Source: Myxococcales bacterium
GTDB taxonomy: Bacteria > Myxococcota_A > Polyangia > Nannocystales > Nannocystaceae
Reading direction: 5' to 3'
NCBI GenBank assembly: GCA_020633295.1
Contig: JACKDW010000010.1
Location: forward strand, 62,001 to 126,000
DNA: 64,000 nucleotides
Shown: positions 1-8,424 of the stretch, piece by piece
Numbering within the stretch: position 1 is the first letter of the stretch
Layout of the letters: each line of letters opens with the position of its first letter
The notes under the pieces: model-generated
What the model was told of the DNA's origin: nothing
The model's input: the letters and a program-made list of their open reading frames with translations, nothing else
The model's database searches: none
Program-made: the position numbers and the translations under genes

Positions 1-4
1 GGAC

Positions 5-10
5 ACTGTA
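5..10 (-). promoter_or_regulatory. -10-like hexamer for a gene beyond the left edge
   Basis: On the minus strand this reads TACAGT, the same hexamer seen a few bases upstream of many starts in this window. It probably belongs to a leftward gene whose start codon lies just outside. Inference from the recurring pattern only. Confidence 0.3.
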
Positions 11-218
11 TCTCCCGCGCTGTCGACAAGAGTCTACCACCGCGCGCGCGCGCGGAGCCAGGACGAGGGCGCTCTCAAGCGCGTGGCGAGCCGGTTATCG
101 GCGTCGGCGCGGGGTCTTCGGCGCCGCGCCAACGGGCTGTCGCGTGAGCCCACACGTCCAGGAGGGCGCGCGTACAGGGCGGAATCGAACGAATCGACGC
201 GGGTGGACGGACAATCGG

Positions 219-224
219 TACACT
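219..224 (+). promoter_or_regulatory. -10-like TACACT upstream of hybrid kinase
   Basis: TACACT in GC-rich DNA, 48 bases before the GTG at 273. Transcription from here would begin near 231, downstream of the earlier possible start at 144, which supports the later start for the kinase. Confidence 0.35.
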
Positions 225-272
225 TTGTCGCGACGCTGGCGCCTCGCGTCGACGCACAGCGAGCCACAGATC

Positions 273-3008
273 GTGTCGAGACCCGCAGCACTCGAGCTCC
301 TCGTCGTCACCGGCGACCAGACGTGGACCGACCAGCTCCTGGGCTGCGCGGCGGTGCGGGCGTCTCGGCTGCGGCTCAGCGTCTGCAGCACCCTCGCCGA
401 GGCCCGCGCGGCGCTGCAGGAGCGGGCGCCCGATGTCGTCCTGATCGCGCTGCGCCTGCGCGACGGCCCCTGGACCGCGCTGTGGGCAAACGGGCGGCCT
501 GAGCGTCCATGTGTGGTCCTCGTCGACGCGGGCGACGCGAGCTTCGTGACGGCCGCGCTCGAGCGCGGGGCGATCGACTACCTCGTCGGGCTCGCCGCGC
601 TGACGCCCGACATCCCGCGGGTCGTCGAGCGGGCGCTCGCCGAGTGGCAGCGGGTACGCGCGGCCGAGCCCGCCGGTCACGCGGCCGCGAGCTCGGAGGC
701 GAGCGCGAGCGCCTCCCAGGACGCCGAGAAGCTCTACCGCGACGTCCTCGACGCCGCGCCCGCGCTCGTCTACGTGTTCGACGTCGCGGGCCGGTGCGCG
801 CTGGTGAACAAGCGCGTGCGTGACTTCATGGAGCGCCCCGAACGCGAGCTCCTCGGCCGGACGCGCGCCGAGCTCGGGCTCACGCCGCGCTCCATCGAGG
901 AGCACAGGGAGTACGACCAGGACGTGATCCTCCGCGGGGCGCCGCGCTCGTACAAGGAGCGCAACGTCGATCCGCGCGGCCGCGAGCTCGTCTACTTGAC
1001 CCACAAATTCCCGCTCTACGATCGCGAGGGCGAGGTGTTCGGCGTCGGCGGGATCTCGACCGACATCACGGCGCAGGAGCGCGCCGTGGAGGAGCTGATG
1101 GAGAGCGAGGCGCGGTTCCGACGCGCGTTCGAGACCACCGGGCACGGGATGGCGCTGGTCTCCCCCGAGGGGCACTTCATCAAGGTCAACCAGACCTTCT
1201 GCGACATCGTCGGCCTCACCGTCGACGAGATGCTCGAGATCGACTTTCAGCGCATCACGCACCCCGACGACCTGCGGCTCGACCTCGAGCACGTCCAGCG
1301 GCTGCTGCGCGGCGAGATCGACAGCTACAAGCTGGAGAAGCGCTACATCCACCAGCGCGGTCACGTCGTCTGGGTGATCCTCTCGGTCTCGCTGGTCCGC
1401 GACGCCGGCGGCGGCGCGCTCTACTTCGTGTCGCAGGTGATCGACATCACCGATCGCAAGAAGGTCGAGGAGGCGCTCGCCGAGAGCGAGCACAAGTACC
1501 GCTCGCTCACCGCGAATTTCCCCGACTCCGTCGTCCGCTTCGACCGCGCGCGACGTCACCTGTTCGCGAACAGCGTCGCGTCCGCGGCGCTCGGCCGCCG
1601 CGTACAAGATCTGCTCGATCGGACACATCGAGAGCTGGGCCTCCCCGACGACGCCTGCGCGCTGCTCGAGGCCGTGATCGACGCCGTGTTCGAGACAGGC
1701 GAGACGCGCGTGGCGATCATCGAGGTGGCGCTCGGCGAGCCGCGGACGATGGAGTGGCGGTGCTCGCCCGAATTCGGCGCGGACGGCTCGGTCGCCTCGG
1801 TCCTGGGGATCGCGCGCGACATCACCGAGAAGCGGCGCATGGAGGAGAAGCTGCTCGCGTCGCAGAAGATGGACTCGATCGGCAACCTCGCCGGCGGCGT
1901 GGCCCACGACTTCAACAACATGCTCACGGGCATCATGGGCTCGGCGAGCGTGCTCGAGCTGCTCGAGCGCGACCCGGACAAGCGGCTCCACGTCCACAAC
2001 ATCCTGGTGTCGTCGGAGCGCGCCGCCGAGCTGACCAAGAAGCTGCTCGCGTTCGGGCGGCGCGGCATGGCGCTCGAGCGCGCGGTCAACCTCAACGACG
2101 TGGTGCGCGAGACGATCGAGATCCTCGCGCGCACCATCGACAAGCTCATCGAGCTCGAGCTCCTGCTCGCGCCCGCGCTGCACGTCGTCGACGCCGACCC
2201 GTCGCAGATGCTGCAGGTCGTCATGAACCTGTGCGTCAACGCGGCCGAGGCCATGCCGCGGGGCGGCGTCATCACGATCCGGACCGCGAACGTCGAGCCG
2301 CGCGTCGAGACGGCCGACGGCCGGGCGCGCCCGGCCTCGGTCACCCTCGAGGTCGAGGACACCGGCGTCGGGATGGAGCGCGACGTCGTGCTCCGCGCGT
2401 TCGAGCCGTTCTTCACGACGAAGCGCGAGGGCGGCCACAGCGGCGCCGGGCTCGGGCTCGCGGTCGTCTACGGGATCGTCTCGAGTCACGGCGGCGAGCT
2501 CGACTGCGACTCGAAGCCGGGCCGCGGCACGCGGATGCGCGTGTACCTGCCGCGCGGCGCGGGCGAGCGCGCGACCGCGAAGGAGCCGCGCGAGTTCGTC
2601 GCGCGGGCGCGCGGGCGCGCGCTCGTGGTCGACGACGAAGACGTCGCGCGCGAGACCCTGCGCGCGATCGTCGAGTACCTCGGCTTCGACGTGATCGAGG
2701 CGCGCGACGGACGGGAGGCCGTCGAGCGCTTCCAGGGCCACCACGACGCGCTCGACCTCGTGCTGCTCGACCTGAAGATGCCGCGGCAGGGCGGCGTGGA
2801 CGCGTACGAGGAGATGCGCGCGCTCGACCCGTCGGTGCCCGTGATCATCTTGACCGGCTACGGCACGCCTGAGGACGCGCAGGCGCTGCTCTCCATGGGC
2901 GTGAAGGCGATCTGCCTCAAGCCCTACACCGTCGCCAAGCTCTCGCGCGTGCTCCGGGAGTCCGTCCCCGAACTCCCCTGGCGCAGCGGCTCGTCAGACG
3001 CCCCCTGA
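273..3008 (+). CDS. PAS-containing hybrid sensor histidine kinase with degenerate N-terminal receiver
   Basis: A 911-residue cytoplasmic hybrid histidine kinase; no membrane segment is visible. Order of domains: a receiver-like fold (about 5-125), three PAS domains (about 150-265, 280-390, 405-510, each ending in the DIT-type PAC signature), HisKA with the phospho-acceptor His in AHDFNN (about 540), HATPase with FFTTK and GAGLGLA, and a C-terminal receiver with phospho-Asp in LLDLKMP and conserved Lys in CLKPY. The N-terminal receiver has Ala where the phospho-Asp should be (VLIALRL) and no conserved Lys, so it cannot be phosphorylated in the usual way. GTG 273 is chosen over GTG 144 because the intervening codons lack the G/C third-position bias and a -10-like TACACT lies at 219. 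It is convergent with the next gene, 15 bases away. The signal sensed is unknown. Confidence 0.9.
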   Translation: MSRPAALELLVVTGDQTWTDQLLGCAAVRASRLRLSVCSTLAEARAALQERAPDVVLIALRLRDGPWTALWANGRPERPCVVLVDAGDASFVTAALERGAIDYLVGLAALTPDIPRVVERALAEWQRVRAAEPAGHAAASSEASASASQDAEKLYRDVLDAAPALVYVFDVAGRCALVNKRVRDFMERPERELLGRTRAELGLTPRSIEEHREYDQDVILRGAPRSYKERNVDPRGRELVYLTHKFPLYDREGEVFGVGGISTDITAQERAVEELMESEARFRRAFETTGHGMALVSPEGHFIKVNQTFCDIVGLTVDEMLEIDFQRITHPDDLRLDLEHVQRLLRGEIDSYKLEKRYIHQRGHVVWVILSVSLVRDAGGGALYFVSQVIDITDRKKVEEALAESEHKYRSLTANFPDSVVRFDRARRHLFANSVASAALGRRVQDLLDRTHRELGLPDDACALLEAVIDAVFETGETRVAIIEVALGEPRTMEWRCSPEFGADGSVASVLGIARDITEKRRMEEKLLASQKMDSIGNLAGGVAHDFNNMLTGIMGSASVLELLERDPDKRLHVHNILVSSERAAELTKKLLAFGRRGMALERAVNLNDVVRETIEILARTIDKLIELELLLAPALHVVDADPSQMLQVVMNLCVNAAEAMPRGGVITIRTANVEPRVETADGRARPASVTLEVEDTGVGMERDVVLRAFEPFFTTKREGGHSGAGLGLAVVYGIVSSHGGELDCDSKPGRGTRMRVYLPRGAGERATAKEPREFVARARGRALVVDDEDVARETLRAIVEYLGFDVIEARDGREAVERFQGHHDALDLVLLDLKMPRQGGVDAYEEMRALDPSVPVIILTGYGTPEDAQALLSMGVKAICLKPYTVAKLSRVLRESVPELPWRSGSSDAP

Positions 3009-3023
3009 CGTCGCGGCGGTCCG

Positions 3024-4406
3024 CTACAGCGGCTCCTCGGCGCCGAAGCTCAAGAAGCTCGCGGGATCGTCGACCGTGATGAACTCGGTCTTCGCCCAGG
3101 TCTCGTCGCGCGCCGCGGTCGAGAGGCGGAACTCATCGACGGTGCCGGTGAAGAAGCGCTCGGCGGCGCCCGGGCGCCCGAGCCGGATCAGCGCCGTGAA
3201 GTCGAAGAGCGTCATCTGGTTCTCGTTCGTCGACACCGGCGCGCCGTCGAAGAACACCTTCAGCGGCTTGGAGTCGCCCAGCGTCCAGCTCAGCAGCGCG
3301 TGGTGCCACCCGCCCTCGCCGGCGACGGGCCCCTGGGCGTTGCTCGCGTTGCAGCACGCGAAGCCCTGAAATTGCCCGCTGACCTTGAGGTTGCCGTGGA
3401 GCTCGTTCTCGGCGCCGTGACCGTCGCCGGTCACGACGTCGGAGAGGTAGAAGACGTGCGCGATGTCGTTGGGGGGCACGTCCGCCCGGAACCAGATCGA
3501 CGCGTGCCCGTCGCTCGTGTCGACGATCCCCGGGGCGTTCGGCGTCGGCAGGTCGATGGACGCGGCGCCGTCGAAGTCGTGACCGTCGCCGACGCGCCCA
3601 GGGCCCATCGTCGCGCCCTGGTTGTCGAGCGCGTGGTGCTCCAGGCTCGTGGAGTCGTCGAGCGTCGACAGGTGCCAGACGCCCCAGTAGTCGGCGGTCC
3701 ACACCGCGCCCGGATCGTCGCCGGGCGTCGCGTCCGGGCTCCCGTAGTACAGCCAGATGTGGTCCTGGTCGCTGAGCTGGTCGAGCGTCGGCACGCGCAC
3801 CCAGATCCGCGCGAGCGGGTCCTGCCCCTCGATCCACACCTCGGTCTCGTGCGCGAGCACGGTCACCTCGTCGTCGTCCACGAAGCGCAGGTCGGCGCCG
3901 TCTGGGCGCGCGTGCGAGAAGTCGAAGTCCGGGGCGGCGAGCGGGATGAGCACCGGGAAGTCGAGCAGGTCGACGGCGTTGGTGAGCGTGTTGAACTGGA
4001 TCTTCTGACGGTAGAGCCAGTCGTCGGGGAACGCCGGACCCGCGGCGGTGGTGCTCGAGGTGTCGGTCTCGCCCGTCGCCAGCGTCGCGCTCGTGTCCGT
4101 CGCGCCGCTCGAGGTCGTGGTCGTCCCGACGCCGCTCGTGCTCGCGCTCGTGCTCGGGTCCGTGGTCGGGTCCGTGCTCGGGTCCGTGCTCGGGTCCGTG
4201 CTCGAGTCCGTGCTCGGCTCCGTGCCGGCGGTGGGGCCCGCGGAGGTCGTCGCGCTCGTCGAGGGCGTCGTCGTGCCGCTCGTCGCGGTCGCGTCGCTGG
4301 TGGCGTCCTCGTCGAAGCTCGGGTTCGCGTTCAGGCACGCGCTGACGCTCGCGAGCAGGAGCGCGCCGCTCGCGGTCACTCGCGCCCGCCCGCACATGCG
4401 CGTCAT
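3024..4406 (-). CDS. Lipoprotein with DUF2341 and LamG-like (concanavalin A) domains
   Basis: A 460-residue predicted surface lipoprotein. The signal peptide ends in a lipobox ending SAC, with the lipidated Cys near residue 24. About 90 residues of Thr/Ser/Asp/Pro stalk follow, with a tandem STDP repeat. The next segment (WLYRQKIQFN through IWLYYGSPDA) resembles DUF2341, and the C-terminal part (VWHLSTLDD, DFDGAASIDLP, GGWHHALLSW, VDEFRLSTAARD) is a LamG/ConA-like jelly roll that usually binds carbohydrate or protein. The start is the ATG at 4406, with AATACT six bases upstream on the minus strand; a second ATG three codons later is possible. Ligand unknown. The C-terminal anchor motif seen in another protein of this window is absent, so anchoring is by lipid. 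Confidence 0.85.
   Translation of the reverse strand: MTRMCGRARVTASGALLLASVSACLNANPSFDEDATSDATATSGTTTPSTSATTSAGPTAGTEPSTDSSTDPSTDPSTDPTTDPSTSASTSGVGTTTTSSGATDTSATLATGETDTSSTTAAGPAFPDDWLYRQKIQFNTLTNAVDLLDFPVLIPLAAPDFDFSHARPDGADLRFVDDDEVTVLAHETEVWIEGQDPLARIWVRVPTLDQLSDQDHIWLYYGSPDATPGDDPGAVWTADYWGVWHLSTLDDSTSLEHHALDNQGATMGPGRVGDGHDFDGAASIDLPTPNAPGIVDTSDGHASIWFRADVPPNDIAHVFYLSDVVTGDGHGAENELHGNLKVSGQFQGFACCNASNAQGPVAGEGGWHHALLSWTLGDSKPLKVFFDGAPVSTNENQMTLFDFTALIRLGRPGAAERFFTGTVDEFRLSTAARDETWAKTEFITVDDPASFLSFGAEEPL
4141..4215 (-). repeat. 12-bp tandem repeat encoding STDP units
   Basis: Imperfect copies of a 12-base unit (gggtccgtgctc on the plus strand) inside the LamG lipoprotein stalk, encoding S/T-T-D-P repeats on the minus strand. 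Such in-frame repeats can change copy number by slippage without breaking the frame. Confidence 0.75.
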
Positions 4407-4412
4407 GGCCTC

Positions 4413-4418
4413 AGTATT
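4413..4418 (-). promoter_or_regulatory. -10-like AATACT, leaderless-type position
   Basis: Minus-strand AATACT with six bases between it and the ATG at 4406, the same spacing as at several other genes here. Predicts an mRNA beginning at or next to the start codon. Confidence 0.45.
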
Positions 4419-4604
4419 CGCGAGCGCGCGCGGGTCCACAACCGGGAGATCATGTGTGGCTCTACGGACAGCCGCGATCGCGCGGGCGCGAACTCGAGCG
4501 CGGGCGCCAGCACGGCGCGCGCGTCCTCGCCAGGGGCGGCGACGTCCCTGGCTCCGCTCGAGGTGGCGAGGCGCGCTGGCGCGGACGGGTCCGCCGCGCG
4601 CCCG

Positions 4605-5735
4605 TCAGGAGCCGCGCGCTCGCGGCGTGACCGCTGGCGCAATTACGTGGCGCAGGATCTCGAGCGGCGCGGCCGCCCTCGGTGAATTGTAGGCGCGACC
4701 GGTCGTGGCGACGACGAGCTCGAGCTCCGGGAGCACGAACACGAACTGGCCGCCGTTGCCCGCGGCGTACACGACGCGATAGCGCGTGGGCCCGTCGGCT
4801 GCGCGTACGGGCAGCTCGTTGAGCCACCACAGGTAGCCGTACTCGGCGTCGTCGACCCGCGCGTGCGCCCGCGTCGCCTGCTCGATCCACGCGCGCGCGA
4901 CCACTCGCGCGCCTCGCCACTCGCCCGCGCTCAGGATCAGCTGACCGAACTTCGCGAGGTCCCGCGCGCGCAGCCGCAGGTGCCCGCCCGTGTCCGTCCC
5001 GCGCCCGCGATCGTAGGAGGCCCACGACGCGTCGCGGATCTCGAGCGGCTCGAACAGGTGCCGGCGCGCGTACTCGGGGACAGGCGTCCGCGTGCTCCGC
5101 TCGAGCACCGCGCCGAGCGCGACGACGCCGGCGGTGCAGTACACCCCGCGCGCTCCGGGCGGGCGCGCCGACGGCAGCGCGAGGAAGAAGCGCAGCCAGT
5201 CGCGCCGACGGTACATGCGCTCCTCGTTGCCCGGCGAGCGGCGGTCTCGATCGTCGCACTCGAGCCCGCTGCCCATGGTCAGCAGCGACTCGACGGTCAC
5301 GCGCGCGCGCGGGTCCGCGGCCGGCAGCGTCCGCCCGAGCGCGCTCCAGACCGGCGTCGCCAGCGAGAGCTCGCCGCGCGTGAACGCGACGCCGGCCAGC
5401 AGCGAGGTGATCGACTTGGTGGCCGAGCGCAGATCGTGGAGCGTGTCGCGGGAGGTCCCGCGGAAGTAGCCCTCGTACACGAGCTCGCCGCCGCGCGCGA
5501 TCACGAGCGCGTCGATCCGGTGGTCGCGTCGCGTCTCGAGCTGACGGGTGAGCGCCACCATCGCGTCGCGGTCGATCGCCGCCGACTCGAGTGAGCCGAG
5601 CGCCCAGCCGTCATCGACGCGGGTCGGCGCGCCGTCTGGCGCCGAGCTCGCGGCCGCGCGATGGCAGGCGAGCGTCGGCGTCGTCGCCAGCGCGCACGCG
5701 AGCGCGACGCGCTGGGTCGTCGCGCTCAGTGACAC
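4605..5735 (-). CDS. Serine hydrolase, class C beta-lactamase / EstB family, probable lipoprotein
   Basis: A 376-residue exported penicillin-binding-protein fold hydrolase. The nucleophile Ser lies in SATK (SxxK motif), Tyr of the second motif in YCT (usually YxN), and the KTG-like third motif is GNGG in the C-terminal part, as in EstB-type esterases and D-aminopeptidases rather than true beta-lactamases. The N-terminus (start GTG 5735) gives a hydrophobic stretch ending TLAC, a weak lipobox. A GGGG Shine-Dalgarno-like run lies about 6 bases upstream of this GTG. The longer reading from 5792 adds an Arg/Asp-rich segment before the signal peptide and is less likely. Substrate cannot be told; ester or peptide hydrolysis in the periplasm is the family expectation. 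Confidence 0.85.
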   Translation of the reverse strand: MSLSATTQRVALACALATTPTLACHRAAASSAPDGAPTRVDDGWALGSLESAAIDRDAMVALTRQLETRRDHRIDALVIARGGELVYEGYFRGTSRDTLHDLRSATKSITSLLAGVAFTRGELSLATPVWSALGRTLPAADPRARVTVESLLTMGSGLECDDRDRRSPGNEERMYRRRDWLRFFLALPSARPPGARGVYCTAGVVALGAVLERSTRTPVPEYARRHLFEPLEIRDASWASYDRGRGTDTGGHLRLRARDLAKFGQLILSAGEWRGARVVARAWIEQATRAHARVDDAEYGYLWWLNELPVRAADGPTRYRVVYAAGNGGQFVFVLPELELVVATTGRAYNSPRAAAPLEILRHVIAPAVTPRARGS

Positions 5736-5767
5736 TCGATCCCCGCGATCGCGTCGCGCATGGGCGG

Positions 5768-5773
5768 ACTGTA
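5768..5773 (-). promoter_or_regulatory. -10-like TACAGT for serine hydrolase gene
   Basis: Minus-strand TACAGT about 32 bases before GTG 5735. It predicts a short leader that includes the GGGG ribosome-binding sequence. An ATG six bases after the hexamer opens an 11-codon frame overlapping the real start; this may be chance. Confidence 0.4.
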
Positions 5774-5843
5774 GCGCATCCCCGTCGCCCACGACGTCGG
5801 CCCGCTCGCGCTCGCCGACGCCGCGGTCGCGGCCGCCGGGCGC

Positions 5844-6935
5844 TCACCGGTACTTGCGCGGGGGCGGGACCCCGGCGCCGTAGCCCGCGCGCCCGGCGAA
5901 GAAGTCGATCTGGTCGATCGTCGTCGCGTCGAGCCCGTGCTGGGCCGCGAGCAGCTGCTTCACGAGCTCGGCGTTCGTGGTGCGCGGCGCCGGCACGCTG
6001 AGGTAGTCGTTGAGCAGCAGCGTCTGCGGCGGCGCGCCGTCGTTGAAGGTCACGCCGAGGTTGATGCTCGAGCGCGGCGCGTCGCCGAGCTCGTCGTCGA
6101 GCCTGTACGGCGAGACGCCGGGGCTGGCGTCGTCCCGGCGGAGCACGTAGCAGTCGCAGTGGTCCGCGTTCCACACCGCGCCGAAGGTGTTGGGGGACCA
6201 GCCGAACAGCTGCATCAAGATCAGCCGGATCGTCAGGCCGTGCGTCACGACGATCAGCGCGTCGACCGGCGCGACCCCGGGTCGCGTGTTGATGCGCAGC
6301 ACGTCGCCGTCCCACCACGCGCGCGTCCTGCTATAGACGTCCGCGCCGCTCTCGCCGGTGGGGAAGCGGTACCAGAAGCGACCCACGCGCTGCTGCTCCC
6401 GGCGAAACCGTTCGAAGTCATCGCCTTGGAGGTTGCCGAACTCCTGCTCCCGGATCAGCGGCTCGATGGACGCGCGCGTGATCTGACCGGTATCAAAGGC
6501 CAGCCGGAGGTTGCGCGCGGTCTGCAGCGTGCGCTCGAAGGGCGAGACGACGAAGGCGCAGCGCCGCGGGCCGACGATGGCGCGGACGCGCCGCCCGGCG
6601 TCGCGCGCCTGGGCCGAGCCCTCGTCGGTCAGCTCGATCAGGTTGTCCGGCTTGCTCCGGTAGAGCGTGTGATCGGCGTTGCCCTCGGACTCGCCGTGAC
6701 GGACCAGGATGATCAGCGCCGGCAGGCTGCCGCGCTGGGAGCGAGTGACCGCGCGCGCGAGCGCGGGCGCGTCGGGTCCCGCGGCCGCGAGCGCGTCGAG
6801 CCGCGCGAGCTCCAGCGCGGTCTCGAGTCGTCGCGACGCGGCCCGCAGGACGATGAGCTTCACCTCGCTCGTCGGATCCTGCTCACACGCCGCGCGAGCC
6901 TCGGCGAACTCTCGCTCTGCGCGCTCCAGGTCCAT
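5844..6935 (-). CDS. Histidine phosphatase superfamily protein (phosphoglycerate mutase-like)
   Basis: A 363-residue protein. After a charged, helical N-terminal segment (about 1-65) comes the catalytic RHGE motif (LVRHGESEGN, near 78-81), the phosphate-binding Arg in SPFERT, the catalytic Glu in REQEFGNLQ and the second His in VVTHGLTIRL. The long insert around FGNLQ with FRREQQ and GESGADVY resembles the eukaryotic Det1-type subgroup more than glycolytic mutases. A phosphatase on a small molecule or protein is likely; the substrate is not evident. No signal peptide. The ATG at 6935 follows GAGGA at a good distance. A tiny upstream frame with its own promoter-like hexamer precedes it. Confidence 0.85.
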   Translation of the reverse strand: MDLERAEREFAEARAACEQDPTSEVKLIVLRAASRRLETALELARLDALAAAGPDAPALARAVTRSQRGSLPALIILVRHGESEGNADHTLYRSKPDNLIELTDEGSAQARDAGRRVRAIVGPRRCAFVVSPFERTLQTARNLRLAFDTGQITRASIEPLIREQEFGNLQGDDFERFRREQQRVGRFWYRFPTGESGADVYSRTRAWWDGDVLRINTRPGVAPVDALIVVTHGLTIRLILMQLFGWSPNTFGAVWNADHCDCYVLRRDDASPGVSPYRLDDELGDAPRSSINLGVTFNDGAPPQTLLLNDYLSVPAPRTTNAELVKQLLAAQHGLDATTIDQIDFFAGRAGYGAGVPPPRKYR

Positions 6936-6958
6936 GCCGCGTCCTCGACGTCAGCGCG

Positions 6959-7015
6959 TCAGCGCCCGCCTTCGAGCTCGCGAAGCTGATCCTCCGCCTG
7001 TCGCCAGCGTGACAT
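6959..7015 (-). CDS. Possible 18-residue leader peptide upstream of the phosphatase
   Basis: A short frame begins at an ATG with GGAGG three bases upstream and stops 23 bases before the phosphatase ATG. The encoded peptide (MSRWRQAEDQLRELEGGR) is charged and helical, similar in character to the start of the phosphatase. It could be a translated leader, or the original N-terminus separated by a mutation. Support is limited to the ribosome-binding sequence and a TATACT box at 7044-7049. Confidence 0.3.
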   Translation of the reverse strand: MSRWRQAEDQLRELEGGR

Positions 7016-7043
7016 TCGCCTCCATCCTCGACGAGCCACCGCG

Positions 7044-7049
7044 AGTATA
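7044..7049 (-). promoter_or_regulatory. -10-like TATACT for the phosphatase transcript
   Basis: Minus-strand TATACT, the best match to a -10 hexamer in this gap. The plus strand reads TATAGT over the overlapping positions 7046-7051, so the same site could in principle serve either direction. Confidence 0.45.
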
Positions 7050-7051
7050 GT

Positions 7052-7425
7052 GTCTCGCGGCGTGGTGCGGACGCGTGGAGACCTTCGTGACCGCGGACCC
7101 CTTGACGGCGACGCGACGCGTGGACAGCGTTTCGAGCGCTCCGCTCCGCGACGTCGCGCTCGGGGAACTTCTCCCGGTGGCGGGAAAGCGCTCGCGCTCT
7201 CCGGCGCGACGTCGAGGGATTGGAGCGAGTACGAGCGCGCCTCGTGGCACACGGCTTGCTACTGCGACCGGGCATGAGCGATGACATCGATCGATCGGGC
7301 GTCGGCCGCCGCGCCCAGGTGAACCGCGGGCGGACGCGCCTCACGGAGCCTAGCCGCTCGTGTCGACAGCCCGCGCGGCGCCTGCGGGACGAGCGGAGCG
7401 CGACCCTCCGCGCGGAGGTCCTGTC
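7052..7425. other. Intergenic region without a convincing gene
   Basis: About 370 bases between the divergent phosphatase and HemG-like genes. Short open frames occur on both strands but lack third-position bias, ribosome-binding sites and recognisable motifs. The TATAGT at 7046-7051 may start a long plus-strand leader for the flavodoxin gene. Confidence 0.5.
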
Positions 7426-8010
7426 GTGAACGCGCGCGCCAAGCCGATCCTCGTCCTGTTCGCCACTCGCGAAGGTCACACGCGGAAGGTCGCCGAGCAC
7501 ATCGCCGCGGCGCTGCGCGCCGAGGGGCGCGACGTCACGCTCCTCAACGCCGGCGACGCCGATCCCGAGCTCGAGCTGCGCGAATTCTCGGCGGCGATCC
7601 TCGCGGCCTCGGTCCACGTGGGCGCGCACGAGAGAGCGATGGTCCGCTTCGTTCGACGCGCCCGCGAGGCGCTCGCGCGGCTGCCCACCGCGTTCCTCTC
7701 GATCAGCCTGAGCGAGGCGGGCGCCGAGAACGAGTCTAACGCGCCCGAGATCCGGCAAAAGGCCGCGCGCGAGGTCGCCGACACGATGAACCGCTTCTTC
7801 GAGGCCACCGGCTGGCACCCGGACCGCGCGGCGCCGGTCGCCGGCGCGCTGATGTACCGCGAGTACAACGTCCTGATCCGCTGGGTGATGCGCCGGATCG
7901 CCAGGGCCTCCGGCGGCTCGGTCGACACGACGCAGGACCACATCTACACCGACTGGCAGGCGCTCGACCGGTTCGTCGCGCTGTTCCTCGAGTCGCTCGA
8001 TCCGGCCTGA
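7426..8010 (+). CDS. hemG: Flavodoxin-domain protein, HemG-like protoporphyrinogen oxidase
   Basis: A 194-residue flavodoxin fold. The N-terminal FMN phosphate loop is LFATREGHTRKVAEHIA, and the C-terminal half has the features of menaquinone-dependent protoporphyrinogen IX dehydrogenase: WHPDRAAPVAGAL, YNVLIRWVMRRIA, SGGSVDTTQD and YTDWQALDRF. In that family the enzyme oxidises protoporphyrinogen IX to protoporphyrin IX and passes electrons to the quinone pool. The start GTG 7426 is set by GGAGG at 7414-7418, seven bases upstream; longer readings are unnecessary. No other haem gene is nearby, so the symbol rests on sequence similarity and a general flavodoxin role is not excluded. Confidence 0.8.
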   Translation: MNARAKPILVLFATREGHTRKVAEHIAAALRAEGRDVTLLNAGDADPELELREFSAAILAASVHVGAHERAMVRFVRRAREALARLPTAFLSISLSEAGAENESNAPEIRQKAAREVADTMNRFFEATGWHPDRAAPVAGALMYREYNVLIRWVMRRIARASGGSVDTTQDHIYTDWQALDRFVALFLESLDPA

Positions 8011-8412
8011 GCTCGCGCGGCCCGCGTTCGCCTCACCGCGACGGCGCCGTCTCGCTTGTCTTTTCGCCTGGCGCGCAGCTCGAGCGCGCGGGGCTGCGCC
8101 GCGCGAGAGCGGCCCGACCAGGCCTGAGGGGTCGCGGAGCCGGGCCGCGCGCGTCGAGCAGCAACGAGGCTTCATGCGGTCGGCGCCCGTCGAGCTGCGG
8201 GCCTGTTCTCAACGTCAGGTCGAAGCCGAGGGCTGCTCGCCGGGCGTGAGCGGATCCTTCGCGGGTCATCGAGTCGACCGGGCAGCGAACGGTCGATCGT
8301 CACCGAGTCACGGTGTCATGGCGACACGCGATCGCAACGCGAGCTCGTGCTGCGAGCGAGCCTACGCCCCGCTGCGAGCAAGAATTACCGATGATCGTCA
8401 TGGGACGGCAGC
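8011..8412. other. Intergenic region without a convincing gene
   Basis: About 400 bases between two plus-strand genes. Open frames here lack third-position bias and start signals. I see no repeat or strong hairpin. Confidence 0.5.
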
Positions 8413-8418
8413 TAGTAT
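8413..8418 (+). promoter_or_regulatory. -10-like TAGTAT, leaderless-type position
   Basis: TAGTAT with six bases before the GTG start at 8425. Predicts a leaderless transcript; two nearby ATGs at 8417 and 8421 are out of frame. Confidence 0.45.
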
Positions 8419-8424
8419 GGATGG

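Noticed and set aside
75..2744. Very long open frame on the minus strand opposite the first kinase gene, and many similar antisense frames elsewhere
   Set aside because: In DNA this GC-rich, frames opposite or offset from real genes lack stops by composition. These encode Arg/Ala/His/Asp-rich sequence without domains, start signals or proper codon bias.
4141..4215. Possible CRISPR-like array
   Set aside because: Units are 12 bases without spacers and encode an in-frame STDP stalk; no cas genes in the window.
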